This document shows positions 8,571 through 17,032 of a DNA stretch of 38,123 nucleotides, one piece after another. Every line of letters starts with the position of its first letter. The stretch's first letter is position 1. The notes below the pieces were generated by a model. The model did not search any database. It saw nothing but the letters and a program-made list of their open reading frames with translations, and was not told the origin of the DNA. This DNA is from an uncultured Thiotrichaceae bacterium. GTDB lineage: Bacteria; Pseudomonadota; Gammaproteobacteria; Thiotrichales; Thiotrichaceae. The position numbers and the translations under genes were made by a program. The DNA is taken from the NCBI GenBank assembly GCA_902727985.1, contig CACVAY010000040.1:1-38123 (forward strand), in the 5' to 3' direction.

Positions 8571-9566
8571 GTGAAATATCATGTCTATGGCATTGGCAAT
8601 GCGCTAGTGGATAAAGAATTTGAAGTAAGTGACGAGTTTTTAGCAGAACACAATATTGAAAAAGGCATGATGTCACTACTTGATGAAGAAGCGCATCATC
8701 AATTATTGGATAAACTACAAAGTAATTTCTCGCTCAAAAAACGGGCTGGTGGTGGTTCTGCTGCAAACTCCATCGTGGCGATTAGCCAATTAGGTGGTAG
8801 TACATTCTATGCGTGCAAAGTAGCCAATGACGAATTCGGCTCCTTCTATTGTGAAGACTTACATGCTGCAGGCGTGCAAACTAAACTTGATGGTATTAAT
8901 GTCGATGGCCACACAGGTAAATGCATGGTTATGGTGACTCCTGATGCTGAGCGCACCATGAATACTTTTTTGGGGATTACCTCTGATTTCTCTGAAGAAG
9001 AATTGCATTTCGATGAATTAAAAAAATCTGAGTACCTGTATATTGAGGGCTACCTGGTCACTTCTGATATCTCACGCGCGGCAGCTATCCAAGCTAAGCA
9101 ATTCGCAAAAGAGAATAATATTAAAACAGCCATGACCTTCTCAGACCCATCTATGGTCACGTATTTCAAAGACGGTGTTACTGAAATGCTAGGTGATGGT
9201 GTTGATATTCTTTTCTGTAATGAAGAAGAATGCATGACATTTACCGGCAAAGATACACTTGATGATGCAATTGCTGAACTTTCTCGACAGGTTAGAAAAT
9301 TAGTTATCACACAAGGGAAAAATGGCGCGACTGTTATCCATGGCGAACAAAAGACGAATATTGATCCAGTAACAGCGAAAGCAATTGATACAAATGGTGC
9401 TGGCGATATGTTTGCTGGCGCATTCCTATATGGTGTTACACAGGGTTTGACGGATCAGCAAGCAGGTGATTTAGCCAGTGCAGCTGCTGCTAGGATAGTT
9501 TCTACCTTTGGTGCTCGTTTGGAATCTTCAGATTATAAAGAACTTCTAGAACAGTTCTCAGCATAA
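8571..9566 (+). CDS. PfkB family sugar/nucleoside kinase (adenosine kinase-like)
   Basis: The 331-residue protein is a ribokinase/PfkB-fold kinase of the group usually annotated as adenosine kinase in proteobacteria. It has the Gly-rich substrate-side motif GGGSAANS (residues 60-67) and the PfkB signature DTNGAGDMFAGAFLYG, where Asp279 is the catalytic base and GAGD forms the anion hole. The start is GTG with AAGGAA six bases upstream; the next residues, KYHVYGIGNALVD, match the family N-terminus. It is a single-gene unit with a terminator seven bases after its stop. The exact substrate (adenosine, inosine/guanosine or a sugar) cannot be decided from sequence alone. Confidence 0.9.
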   Translation: MKYHVYGIGNALVDKEFEVSDEFLAEHNIEKGMMSLLDEEAHHQLLDKLQSNFSLKKRAGGGSAANSIVAISQLGGSTFYACKVANDEFGSFYCEDLHAAGVQTKLDGINVDGHTGKCMVMVTPDAERTMNTFLGITSDFSEEELHFDELKKSEYLYIEGYLVTSDISRAAAIQAKQFAKENNIKTAMTFSDPSMVTYFKDGVTEMLGDGVDILFCNEEECMTFTGKDTLDDAIAELSRQVRKLVITQGKNGATVIHGEQKTNIDPVTAKAIDTNGAGDMFAGAFLYGVTQGLTDQQAGDLASAAAARIVSTFGARLESSDYKELLEQFSA

Positions 9567-9572
9567 ATCTTT

Positions 9573-9611
9573 GCCTCTTGGACTACATATGCGCACCAAG
9601 AGGCATTTTTA
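9573..9611 (+). terminator. Rho-independent terminator of the PfkB gene
   Basis: A 9-bp perfect stem (GCCTCTTGG with CCAAGAGGC), a 14-base loop and then ATTTTT directly after the stop codon make a typical intrinsic terminator on the plus strand. Confidence 0.9.
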
Positions 9612-9678
9612 CTTATTTCTTCAATGCATCACGAACTTTTTCGCCTATACCCACATGTTTATGTTGGCAAATTTGATC

Positions 9679-10614
9679 TCATGCCTTTCGAACCGGCGAT
9701 ACAAAACCATCTGGTTTGACCGCGAGTATAGATGACTGAGTGGTTTGCAAAATCTCTTCGGCCGTATTACCTATAAACAAACCTGGTATACCCACCCGGC
9801 CAACCGTTCCCATAACAATGATGTCTGCCTCGATTGAGCTTGCAACCCGATTAATAACGACCATGGGCTCTCCTTTAAGCATATGCACATTATCTTGCTT
9901 TACCTCATGTTCAAATCCAAACAAAAGTTTCTTGAGTCGATCCCGGTGAATCGCTTCTTCTGACTTTAACACGAGTTCTAGCTCGTCTTCAGGAATACGA
10001 AAGCGTCCCATACGAAATGTTGACTCACCATCAAGATGCCAGGCATGTGCAACATCCACTTGCGCATCTTCCCGCTGGGCAAGAGAAACTGCCAATTGCA
10101 TAACCTGCTCATCACAACTGCACTCATACGAAGGCTCAAGCTCGACAGCCGCCAGCACGTGCTCGTAATACCGCTTGGCATTTGGCTTATCAATTAATAC
10201 CGGACATGGACATTTTCGTAGCAGGTGAAGATCATTACCACCAAAGAGGCGCTCACCAAAATCTAATGGTGGTCTGGCGACTTTAATCAGTAAATCATAT
10301 TCTCCAGATTGGACATATTTGATCACTTCAATAAATGGCTCACCGATCAGCACCTTACTGTAGAGAATGCTCTCGTGTTTTTCTAGCCCTTCAATGAGCT
10401 TCTCTAGAGCCATTTTTCGATCCTTTTTTAACATTTCTGTAAAATCGATGTTATGACTGGACTTAAGTTCTCTCGGTGTATCAACCGGTTTAATAACATC
10501 AACCAGTGTTAGGCGAGCCTCGTTTGCCTCGGCAATACTCAGCGCACGATGTAAGGAGGGTGTAGCATCATCCTTGCCATCAACAAAAAACATAATATTT
10601 TTAAAACGTTTCAT
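9679..10614 (-). CDS. Tandem universal stress protein (UspE-like)
   Basis: The 311-residue protein has two Usp domains in tandem (about 1-150 and 155-305), each an alpha/beta fold starting with a beta-strand (FKNIMFFVDG and YEHVLAAVE). The second has the ATP-binding signature MGTVGRVGIPGLFIGNTAEE. Usp proteins bind ATP or other ligands and help in energy stress. The start is the ATG at 10614 (MKRFKNIMFF) with AGGAG five bases upstream; the open frame extends further but overlaps the previous gene. It is the last gene of the antiporter operon, starting 26 bases after the previous stop, so it probably responds to ion or energy stress together with the antiporter. Downstream of the TGA the same frame continues for 21 more sense codons. 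Confidence 0.93.
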   Translation of the reverse strand: MKRFKNIMFFVDGKDDATPSLHRALSIAEANEARLTLVDVIKPVDTPRELKSSHNIDFTEMLKKDRKMALEKLIEGLEKHESILYSKVLIGEPFIEVIKYVQSGEYDLLIKVARPPLDFGERLFGGNDLHLLRKCPCPVLIDKPNAKRYYEHVLAAVELEPSYECSCDEQVMQLAVSLAQREDAQVDVAHAWHLDGESTFRMGRFRIPEDELELVLKSEEAIHRDRLKKLLFGFEHEVKQDNVHMLKGEPMVVINRVASSIEADIIVMGTVGRVGIPGLFIGNTAEEILQTTQSSILAVKPDGFVSPVRKA

Positions 10615-10640
10615 GGAATCTCCTAAACAACATTGAATGA

Positions 10641-12272
10641 TTAGCCCACACCAGCAGATAGCATAGCGATAATCAATAACGCCAGTAATATCAACCAAAG
10701 CAAGCCCTTGGAAATAAGTGAAATACCGCTGTCATCCTGTTGACTGGCCGATAAATAAAAGGGTCTTGAAAAAAACGGAGGGCGTTTTATTCTGCTTCTC
10801 AGATAAACAGGCCATGTAAAACGTAAAGGCTGTACTAGATGATAGAGGTCACCAGGTTGTGTCCATGGCGAAGGCTTAACCGTTGTTGTAAACCATCGCT
10901 TAAGTAATGCATAAATAGTAAGCGCCACAAACAGGATGATAAGACTCTTTAGGTCAAAACCTGTTTCGTAAGGCATAAACGGCCCCCACCATGCCACGGG
11001 GAGCAATAACCACCAGATCACTGTGTGATCAAATGTTTGCTGAGAGACTTGCCGAACAGGCTTGACTGTCTCGTGCTTCACTAAGTAAAGGAAATGCATC
11101 ATCATCAATGCTGAGGCCAGCCCTGCCATCACAAAGAAAGCCGTGAGTCCTTTAGCCGTCGCTTCAGCTAATTCGATCTTGACAGTAGCACCGCCACTAA
11201 AGGGCACAGCAACCATGCTCAAAGACAGAAAGATAATGCCTATTAATTTCAACCTATTGAAACCCCGTTGACGATAATCTGCAAGACCAAGAAAAAGCAT
11301 GGGTTTGAGTAACAAATGATGCATCGCAAACAGGGTTAACGCCGCCAGAATGAGCTCTTTTTGTGCAGGATATACCAATGCATAACCAAACAGAAAACTC
11401 ACAAAGCCCATTTTAGAGACACTTGAATAAGCAAGTACTGCCTTGGCCTCACGCTGCATCATCGCCAGCACAAAGCCCCAAAACACACCAAGAGCCCCCA
11501 ACCACAAGAGAACCTCACCCCATATCTGCATCCCATCTTCCGCCGCGGGCGCGAGAAAACGCATCCACCCCAATAAACCGGCTTTCATCATCGGCCCACT
11601 GAGAACAGCGACAGTAATTACGGGAGCCGCAGTGTAAGTTAATGGTAACCATGGGTGCAGCCCCGGCAATGCCAACTTTATGCCAAAACCCAATAAGATC
11701 AGGGCAACGGCAAGTCCAGGAAAGGTCTGTTCAACTAGATCAGCAAATTGTATGGATCCCACAGCATTGAATAGAATAATCATGCCAGCAAACAGTGCTA
11801 ATTCGCCGACGACTGTAAAGCCAAGGTACACCCTGGCAGCACGTCGTGCATGCTGGCTGGGCTTAAGAATAAGTCCATAAGCTGTTAACCCCATCATGGC
11901 AAAGCCAAGATAGAAGCTGACCATGTCAGCAGCCAAGATCAACAAGAAATTGCCAGCCATCGCCAGCATAAACAGACAGCGATATATCTGCGGAGAAGGA
12001 TGAGCGGGTTTTTCACGAATCATATAGAGAGTCGCGATTATCCAGATCAAACTACTGAACAACAGGAACATCTTTGCTGTTTGATCCAGTTGCCAATAAC
12101 TGCCCAATAACAACCAAGGCAGTTCAAGACTGGCACCCACTGGTACAAGAACTGCCACCACAAAAGCAAAAACAGGAGCCAAGAGTAAAGAACAGGCATT
12201 GCGCATAAAAAGGCTAGTAATACCCAGAACCAGCGGTAACGCGGGGGTTAATGAAAGCAATACATCATTCAT
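10641..12272 (-). CDS. Third NuoL/M/N-type antiporter subunit, lacking the key TM5 glutamate
   Basis: This 543-residue, strongly hydrophobic protein (about 14 membrane helices) aligns along its middle with the two other MrpD-like subunits of the operon. The lysines of the proton path are kept: Lys199 in FGIKLALPGLHPWLP and Lys230 in GPMMKAGLLGWMRF. The segment matching VTLELLGLSAVGL of MrpD reads LGFAMMGLTAYGL, so the usual TM5 glutamate is Ala125. It has a polar C-terminal insert (about residues 460-515) before a last membrane helix. The ATG at 12272 overlaps the previous stop as ATGA and has AGGGAG eight bases upstream. It may be a structural or differently coupled member of the complex; function is inferred. 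Confidence 0.85.
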   Translation of the reverse strand: MNDVLLSLTPALPLVLGITSLFMRNACSLLLAPVFAFVVAVLVPVGASLELPWLLLGSYWQLDQTAKMFLLFSSLIWIIATLYMIREKPAHPSPQIYRCLFMLAMAGNFLLILAADMVSFYLGFAMMGLTAYGLILKPSQHARRAARVYLGFTVVGELALFAGMIILFNAVGSIQFADLVEQTFPGLAVALILLGFGIKLALPGLHPWLPLTYTAAPVITVAVLSGPMMKAGLLGWMRFLAPAAEDGMQIWGEVLLWLGALGVFWGFVLAMMQREAKAVLAYSSVSKMGFVSFLFGYALVYPAQKELILAALTLFAMHHLLLKPMLFLGLADYRQRGFNRLKLIGIIFLSLSMVAVPFSGGATVKIELAEATAKGLTAFFVMAGLASALMMMHFLYLVKHETVKPVRQVSQQTFDHTVIWWLLLPVAWWGPFMPYETGFDLKSLIILFVALTIYALLKRWFTTTVKPSPWTQPGDLYHLVQPLRFTWPVYLRSRIKRPPFFSRPFYLSASQQDDSGISLISKGLLWLILLALLIIAMLSAGVG

Positions 12273-13771
12273 TGACGGTACTCCCTTGAAGCAATTAATT
12301 GCGCCCATTCAAGTGGACTAAAGGGCGCTGCGGCAAACAAACCAATGATTATGGCGATGGTTGCTGTTATGACCGGAGGCCACACCAATGTAGCTTTCAT
12401 TTCCTTATGCCCTGACTTTTTATATTCCTCCAACCACTCAGCTTTAGCAGGTTTGAACCATGCACGATATAGGATAGGCAGGAAATAGGCTGCATTGAGC
12501 AAACTGCTAATTAATAACACGGGGATAACCCAGAAACCTTGTCCTGCCTCTAATGCCCCCACACCGATATACCACTTGCTCACAAACCCTGCCACAGGAG
12601 GAATACCGATCATGCCTAGAGCCGCTATGGAAAACGACAGCGTCGTAGCTGGCATGACCTTGCCAATACCATCCATCTCGCTAACGCAGTGCACATTGTA
12701 TTTTTCCGCATAGTTACCCGCTGCAAAAAACAAGGTGATTTTCATCACGCCCTGATGTACTAGATGAACCACACCACCAATCGTTGCCAACGGCCCTACG
12801 ATGGCAGTACCCAATGCAATATAAGAAACCTGGCTTACTGTTGAATAGGCAAGACGCCGTTTCAGGTGATCTTGCGACAATGCTTTAATCGATCCATAAA
12901 TAATGGTGATAGCGGCAACGGCTCCAAGGAATGGCAGCAAATTCAACGAACTGGCAAATTCGACACCAAAGACATCATAGACCACTCGCACAATACCGAA
13001 AGCACCAGCCTTGACCACGGCAACGGCATGAAGCAGCGCGCTTACCGGAGCCGGAGCTACCATAGCTTGCGGCAACCAGCCGTGCAAAGGAACCAACGCC
13101 GCCTTCACTCCAAGACCAACGATCAACAATAGAAATATCCAACGCAATGCCCAAGGGTCAAGATGAGACATTTCAGCAAGAACACCGCCCTCAACGAAAT
13201 CAAGCGGCCCAGCGATTGTGCGCAACCATACCGCACCTATCAAAAGCAGAATGCCACCAGCCATCGTATAAGCAAGATAAATGCGTGCACCACGCACGGC
13301 CTTCGGTGAACCTTTATGCGCCACTAGAGGATAAGTTGCCAGAGTTAACAACTCATAAAAAATCACGAAGGTGAAAAGATTACCTGCTAATGCCAGCCCC
13401 ACAGTAGCGGTTACACACAAACTAAAAAAGCCAAAGAAGCGACTGCGATGGGGTGTACCTTCAAGGTAACCAATGGCATAAATTGTAGTTACCAGCCAAA
13501 GTATCGCTGAAAGTGAGACGAACAACACTGAAAGCGCATCTGCATGAAGTACCATTTCCATGCCAGGAGCCATTTCCCAACGTACTTCAATGGTTTTTTC
13601 ATGGAAAACACCCCAGATCATTAGACCAATTAGGCCAATTTTAGTCACTGCGCCAAATAGATTTAGCGTGGTGCGCATTCGAATGCTTTCTTCCTTAAGC
13701 AGGAAAATAATCAGACCTGGAAGCAACGAGCTAAGCAAAATCCACAACGGCAATGTGCCAAATATATCCAT
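12269..13771 (-). CDS. Second MrpD/MrpA-N-like antiporter subunit (NuoL/M family)
   Basis: The 500-residue membrane protein (about 14 helices) is a proton-conducting subunit of the complex I/Mrp family. The TM5 glutamate is present at residue 140 in FVIFYELLTLATYPLV, and the TM7 lysine at 223 in VGLGVKAALVPLHGWLP. APAPVSALLHAVAVVKAG is the conserved TM8 region, where the His and Lys pattern leans toward MrpA-N/NuoL and away from MrpD. It may therefore fill the place of the missing MrpA N-terminal half. The ATG at 13771 starts one base after the mrpD stop, with GGGG seven bases upstream. It overlaps the next gene by four bases. Confidence 0.9.
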   Translation of the reverse strand: MDIFGTLPLWILLSSLLPGLIIFLLKEESIRMRTTLNLFGAVTKIGLIGLMIWGVFHEKTIEVRWEMAPGMEMVLHADALSVLFVSLSAILWLVTTIYAIGYLEGTPHRSRFFGFFSLCVTATVGLALAGNLFTFVIFYELLTLATYPLVAHKGSPKAVRGARIYLAYTMAGGILLLIGAVWLRTIAGPLDFVEGGVLAEMSHLDPWALRWIFLLLIVGLGVKAALVPLHGWLPQAMVAPAPVSALLHAVAVVKAGAFGIVRVVYDVFGVEFASSLNLLPFLGAVAAITIIYGSIKALSQDHLKRRLAYSTVSQVSYIALGTAIVGPLATIGGVVHLVHQGVMKITLFFAAGNYAEKYNVHCVSEMDGIGKVMPATTLSFSIAALGMIGIPPVAGFVSKWYIGVGALEAGQGFWVIPVLLISSLLNAAYFLPILYRAWFKPAKAEWLEEYKKSGHKEMKATLVWPPVITATIAIIIGLFAAAPFSPLEWAQLIASREYRQ

Positions 13772-13772
13772 A

Positions 13773-15230
13773 TCAATTCCCCGCCAACGGACTAGCCAGA
13801 TTGACAAAATCCCACATCCAGGCAGAACCAAACCCGAGTACAACAGTTGCAGTTAGCGCAAGAATTAGCGCGGGTATCTCTTCACTGCCTTTAGCCATGA
13901 CTTTGCCAATGCTCTCATCTGGCCCAAAAGCATGTCCCAAAATGCGAAACATATAGCCCGCAGCGAGTAGCGAACCCATAGCAATAACCACAATCCACCA
14001 CCATTGACCCGTTTGAACCGCACTGGAGATCAAATACCATTTACCCAGAAAGCTGCCACTGGGCGGCAGACCAATAAGCGCCACACCTGCCAGTGCAATG
14101 ACAAAAATCGTTAGTGGCAAGGCACGCGCAGTACCGCCAAGTTCGGCGATACGATCATGTCCAGCCCGTTGCAACACTACACCCGAACTCAAAAACAAAG
14201 CGCTTTTGGCAAACGCATGCGTTAACGCAAGTAATAGAAAGGCAGCAAGCGCTGTATTTCTTTCTTCACCAACGGGGAAAGCCATAACCAACGGTATGAA
14301 AATAAAGAGATAGCCGAGTTGTGCCACCGTTGAATAAGCCGCCATTAACTTAAGCCGTTCCGCACGCAAAGCCTGCCAAGATCCCCATACAACAGCTAAT
14401 GCACCTAGCACACCTAACATAAAAGAGGCAGTCGGCTGTAAAACAGGAGAAAAAACATCAAACCAAAGCCTGATAATCAGATATACCGAGACCTTAACGA
14501 CCAAAGCCGACAAGGCCGCACTTACTGGTGCAGGCGCATTGGCATGCGCAGCAGGCAACCAGAAATGCATGGGAAACAACGCCGACTTGATCAACAAACC
14601 TGCTGTCATTAAAGCCAGTGCCAATTGCGCAGCAGGTTCTGCTTCAACGACTGTAGCCAGCATTGCAAGGTCAAGTACCCCATAGGCTGTATAGATTAGA
14701 GCGACACCCATCAGGAAAACCAGCGAGCCCAATAAACCAATCCCCAAATACCGGATAGCAGCCTGTACTGCAGCCCGATTATCACTTAACGCAGTCAAAC
14801 CAACAGCTGACAAACCAAGCAACTCTAGTGTGACATAGAGATTAAACAGATCACCAGAAGCCAACAGCGCGATAAGCGCCACCACCATCATCAGCCACAA
14901 TGGCCAGAACTGCGCTTTCTTGTGTGCATCCGTGAAATATGCACTCGCATAAAAACCGACCATGGTGACGACCAACATGGTCATTACGATAAATAATGCC
15001 GACATGGCATCAACTCTGAGCACAATACCCAGACCATCCTTCCAGCCACCCAGCTCATGAGTAATCGGACCAGATTGATAAACCTGGTAAACTAATGCAA
15101 CACTCGCCAACAGACCCAGAATCGAACCAGCAATCGCAATTGCAGTTCCCTTTTTTGGGAAAACCAGACTGAGCAATGAAGCTAATAAAGGTATGGCAAT
15201 CAGCCAGACAATGGCGTCATTAATCATCAT
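13773..15230 (-). CDS. mrpD: Cation/proton antiporter subunit D (MrpD/MnhD)
   Basis: The 485-residue protein has about 14 membrane helices and the hallmarks of MrpD. Glu136 is in LYVTLELLGLSAVGL and Lys215 in GLLIKSALFPMHFWLP, in the positions of the essential Glu137 and Lys219 of Bacillus MrpD (numbering from memory). ANAPAPVSAALSALVVKVSVY is the typical TM8 segment. MrpD carries part of the proton pathway of the Na+/H+ antiporter in the inner membrane. Two adjacent ATGs (15230, 15227) are possible; both overlap the end of mrpC by 8-11 bases, showing translational coupling. Confidence 0.93.
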   Translation of the reverse strand: MMINDAIVWLIAIPLLASLLSLVFPKKGTAIAIAGSILGLLASVALVYQVYQSGPITHELGGWKDGLGIVLRVDAMSALFIVMTMLVVTMVGFYASAYFTDAHKKAQFWPLWLMMVVALIALLASGDLFNLYVTLELLGLSAVGLTALSDNRAAVQAAIRYLGIGLLGSLVFLMGVALIYTAYGVLDLAMLATVVEAEPAAQLALALMTAGLLIKSALFPMHFWLPAAHANAPAPVSAALSALVVKVSVYLIIRLWFDVFSPVLQPTASFMLGVLGALAVVWGSWQALRAERLKLMAAYSTVAQLGYLFIFIPLVMAFPVGEERNTALAAFLLLALTHAFAKSALFLSSGVVLQRAGHDRIAELGGTARALPLTIFVIALAGVALIGLPPSGSFLGKWYLISSAVQTGQWWWIVVIAMGSLLAAGYMFRILGHAFGPDESIGKVMAKGSEEIPALILALTATVVLGFGSAWMWDFVNLASPLAGN

Positions 15231-15501
15231 AGCTTCGCAATCTCCTTCCGAGTGCCAGCGCCATCGCCATAGCACTCACAGCGACGACAATGCCAGTTAA
15301 CACCAAGGCATGAGGAACAGGATCAGCGGGCAGAGTCAAACCGCGATAAGCAATAGCTACAAAGGTTATGAACACGCCAGCTCCGCAGACATTGAGCGAT
15401 AATAGACGCAACAGCCAGTTATCATGAAGCAAGGCCCCACGCAGACCAATAACGAATACTGCCAAGCCTGCTAGCCCATAAAGTAATTCCTGCAGCATCA
15501 T
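15220..15501 (-). CDS. mrpC: Antiporter subunit C (MrpC/MnhC, NuoK-like)
   Basis: This 93-residue protein has three membrane helices and the NuoK-like pattern, with LLSLNVCGAGVFITFVAIAYRG in the middle and HALVLTGIVVAVSAMAMALALG as the last helix. MrpC is the small subunit homologous to NuoK of complex I and sits between the MrpA/B and MrpD parts. ATG at 15501 overlaps the previous TGA as ATGA, with GGAGGG six bases upstream. It overlaps mrpD by 11 bases. Confidence 0.93.
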   Translation of the reverse strand: MMLQELLYGLAGLAVFVIGLRGALLHDNWLLRLLSLNVCGAGVFITFVAIAYRGLTLPADPVPHALVLTGIVVAVSAMAMALALGRRLRSYDD

Positions 15502-16472
15502 GATGTACCCTCCTCCGTTTTATCAATTTTGACTGCAGACTGCGTTTTTTGTTGAGGCTTCGGCATACCTCCCAGATAGGCTAGCGTCAATGCCGCCGCG
15601 ATAGATAAAGTCGCCGCTGCTTCAATCAACAAAATCAACATCTTTGCCAGCTCCTTGCTGTAAGCCAGAAAATGACCATTGATAAGTAACATTACGATGC
15701 CTGTAATGGTAAACACACCTATTCCGATCACTAATAACCAGCGCATACTTGAATCATTCAGCATGCTATCGACACGGACACCAGTCATCGACATTAAGAT
15801 AAAGGCAGCGGCCAGCATCGCACCGGCCTGGAATGCACCGCCAGGTGCATGCGCTCCTACCCATAACAAATAACCTGACGTTACAATCAGTATCGGAGCC
15901 AGCCACCGCACCATGGCAATCAAAATAGGCTCGCCTTTGCCAAAATCTCGTTGCTTTGTTCCCATCGCCAGCACCACCAACACCGCGGTGAAGACAACCG
16001 CCAGCTCTAGCAAGGTATCGTAAGCTCTAAAGTTGAGCAGTACGGCAGTGACGGGATGACTGACGCCACTTTCAGGCGTTGTTATCAGTACGTTTTCAGC
16101 CAACCTGACACCATCCGAACGCTCAAGCGCATGCCACAACCCCCATGCTAGTAAGACGAATAGAGCCAGAGAGGCTGCATTAATACCCCAAACATAGAAA
16201 CGCGATGTCTCAGACGATAGCGATGTCTGTTCTGTGTAGTCACGCATTGCCTTAAGCAATAACGCACCAGAAATACCCGCGCCAATAATCGCCTCCGCCA
16301 GAGCTAGATCAGGTGCTTTCAAACGAGCCCATATGACGGCTAATAACAAGCCAAATGCCACAAACAGAGTCACGCCACGCTTGATCTCTTTGGTGTTACA
16401 CGTCAGCCATGCCAGACCTAGCAGAATAAACAAAATCAGAATATCGAAACTCAGCAGCAACCAATCATTCAT
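15498..16472 (-). CDS. mrpB: MrpA C-terminal (MbhD/MbhE-like) and MrpB fusion subunit
   Basis: This 324-residue protein seems to join three units that are separate in archaeal Mbh. An MbhD/DUF4040-like N-terminus (about 1-85) contains the conserved RLKAPDLALAEAIIGAG with Glu60. An MbhE-like part (about 95-180) contains VLLNFRAYDTLLELAVV. An MnhB domain (about 190-300) contains GYLLWVGAHAPGGAFQAG. In classical Mrp the first two are the C-terminal end of MrpA. About nine membrane helices are visible. It probably forms the ion-path region between the antiporter subunits. The ATG at 16472 (MNDWLLLSF) has GGGAG eight bases upstream and overlaps the mrpG end by eight bases. The tail is charged and soluble. 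Confidence 0.9.
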   Translation of the reverse strand: MNDWLLLSFDILILFILLGLAWLTCNTKEIKRGVTLFVAFGLLLAVIWARLKAPDLALAEAIIGAGISGALLLKAMRDYTEQTSLSSETSRFYVWGINAASLALFVLLAWGLWHALERSDGVRLAENVLITTPESGVSHPVTAVLLNFRAYDTLLELAVVFTAVLVVLAMGTKQRDFGKGEPILIAMVRWLAPILIVTSGYLLWVGAHAPGGAFQAGAMLAAAFILMSMTGVRVDSMLNDSSMRWLLVIGIGVFTITGIVMLLINGHFLAYSKELAKMLILLIEAAATLSIAAALTLAYLGGMPKPQQKTQSAVKIDKTEEGTS

Positions 16473-16752
16473 TGGGTTTTCTCCCGCGTAGAGCATGGCG
16501 AGCAATAAGGTGCGAAGACACTGAGCTTGCAGCCATTACCAGTAACCAGATCAAAAGCATTTTTAGGCTATTAATCAGATCCGACTCAAGCATGGCAACT
16601 CCGATAGCAACAAACGCCAGCCCCACATTGTCAGCCTTTGCAAGTGCATGCAGTCGAGAAAAAAGATCGGGTAAACGAAGCAAGCCAACACTACCAGCAA
16701 AAAAGAAACAGACCCCGATGAAAATACTTAATACAGCAAGGTAATCAATCAT
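16465..16752 (-). CDS. mrpG: Antiporter subunit G (MrpG/MnhG)
   Basis: This 95-residue protein has three membrane helices and the MrpG core GSVGLLRLPDLFSRLHALAKADNVG, matching the family's RxPDxxxRxHAxxKAxTxG pattern. It is a small structural subunit needed for Mrp assembly. ATG at 16752 lies eight bases after AAGGA; a GTG one codon upstream is also possible. It overlaps mrpF by eight bases and the next gene by eight bases. Confidence 0.93.
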   Translation of the reverse strand: MIDYLAVLSIFIGVCFFFAGSVGLLRLPDLFSRLHALAKADNVGLAFVAIGVAMLESDLINSLKMLLIWLLVMAASSVSSHLIARHALRGRKPNE

Positions 16753-17032
16753 CACTGGTTTCCTTACGCGTTACCGCTACGGTTATAACAACAGCTAGCA
16801 AGGCAAGCACGAGCGCCACATCATAGAGTGCTGGTATATTGAGCAAGAATGCTAGTAGCAACAATAGTGCTGCTCCCCCTGTTCCAAGCAACAGCAAGGC
16901 AGTAAATCGGTCTTCTATATCCGGCCCCACATAGCTTCTGATCAACCCAACAGCCAGTCCGACTAGTAACAATCCCATGGCGATCAATACAGCAAAGTGA
17001 GAGAATGACGTAGTTAAGGCGTCAGCTATCAT
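16745..17032 (-). CDS. mrpF: Antiporter subunit F (MrpF/MnhF)
   Basis: This 95-residue protein has three membrane helices. The conserved GPDIEDRFTALLLLGTGG contains the Asp residues typical of MrpF, and IPALYDVALVLALLAVVITVA is the third helix. MrpF is a small subunit of the Mrp complex. ATG at 17032 has GGAG six bases upstream and overlaps the end of mrpE by 11 bases; the longer frame from 17056 has no ribosome binding site. Confidence 0.93.
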   Translation of the reverse strand: MIADALTTSFSHFAVLIAMGLLLVGLAVGLIRSYVGPDIEDRFTALLLLGTGGAALLLLLAFLLNIPALYDVALVLALLAVVITVAVTRKETSDD

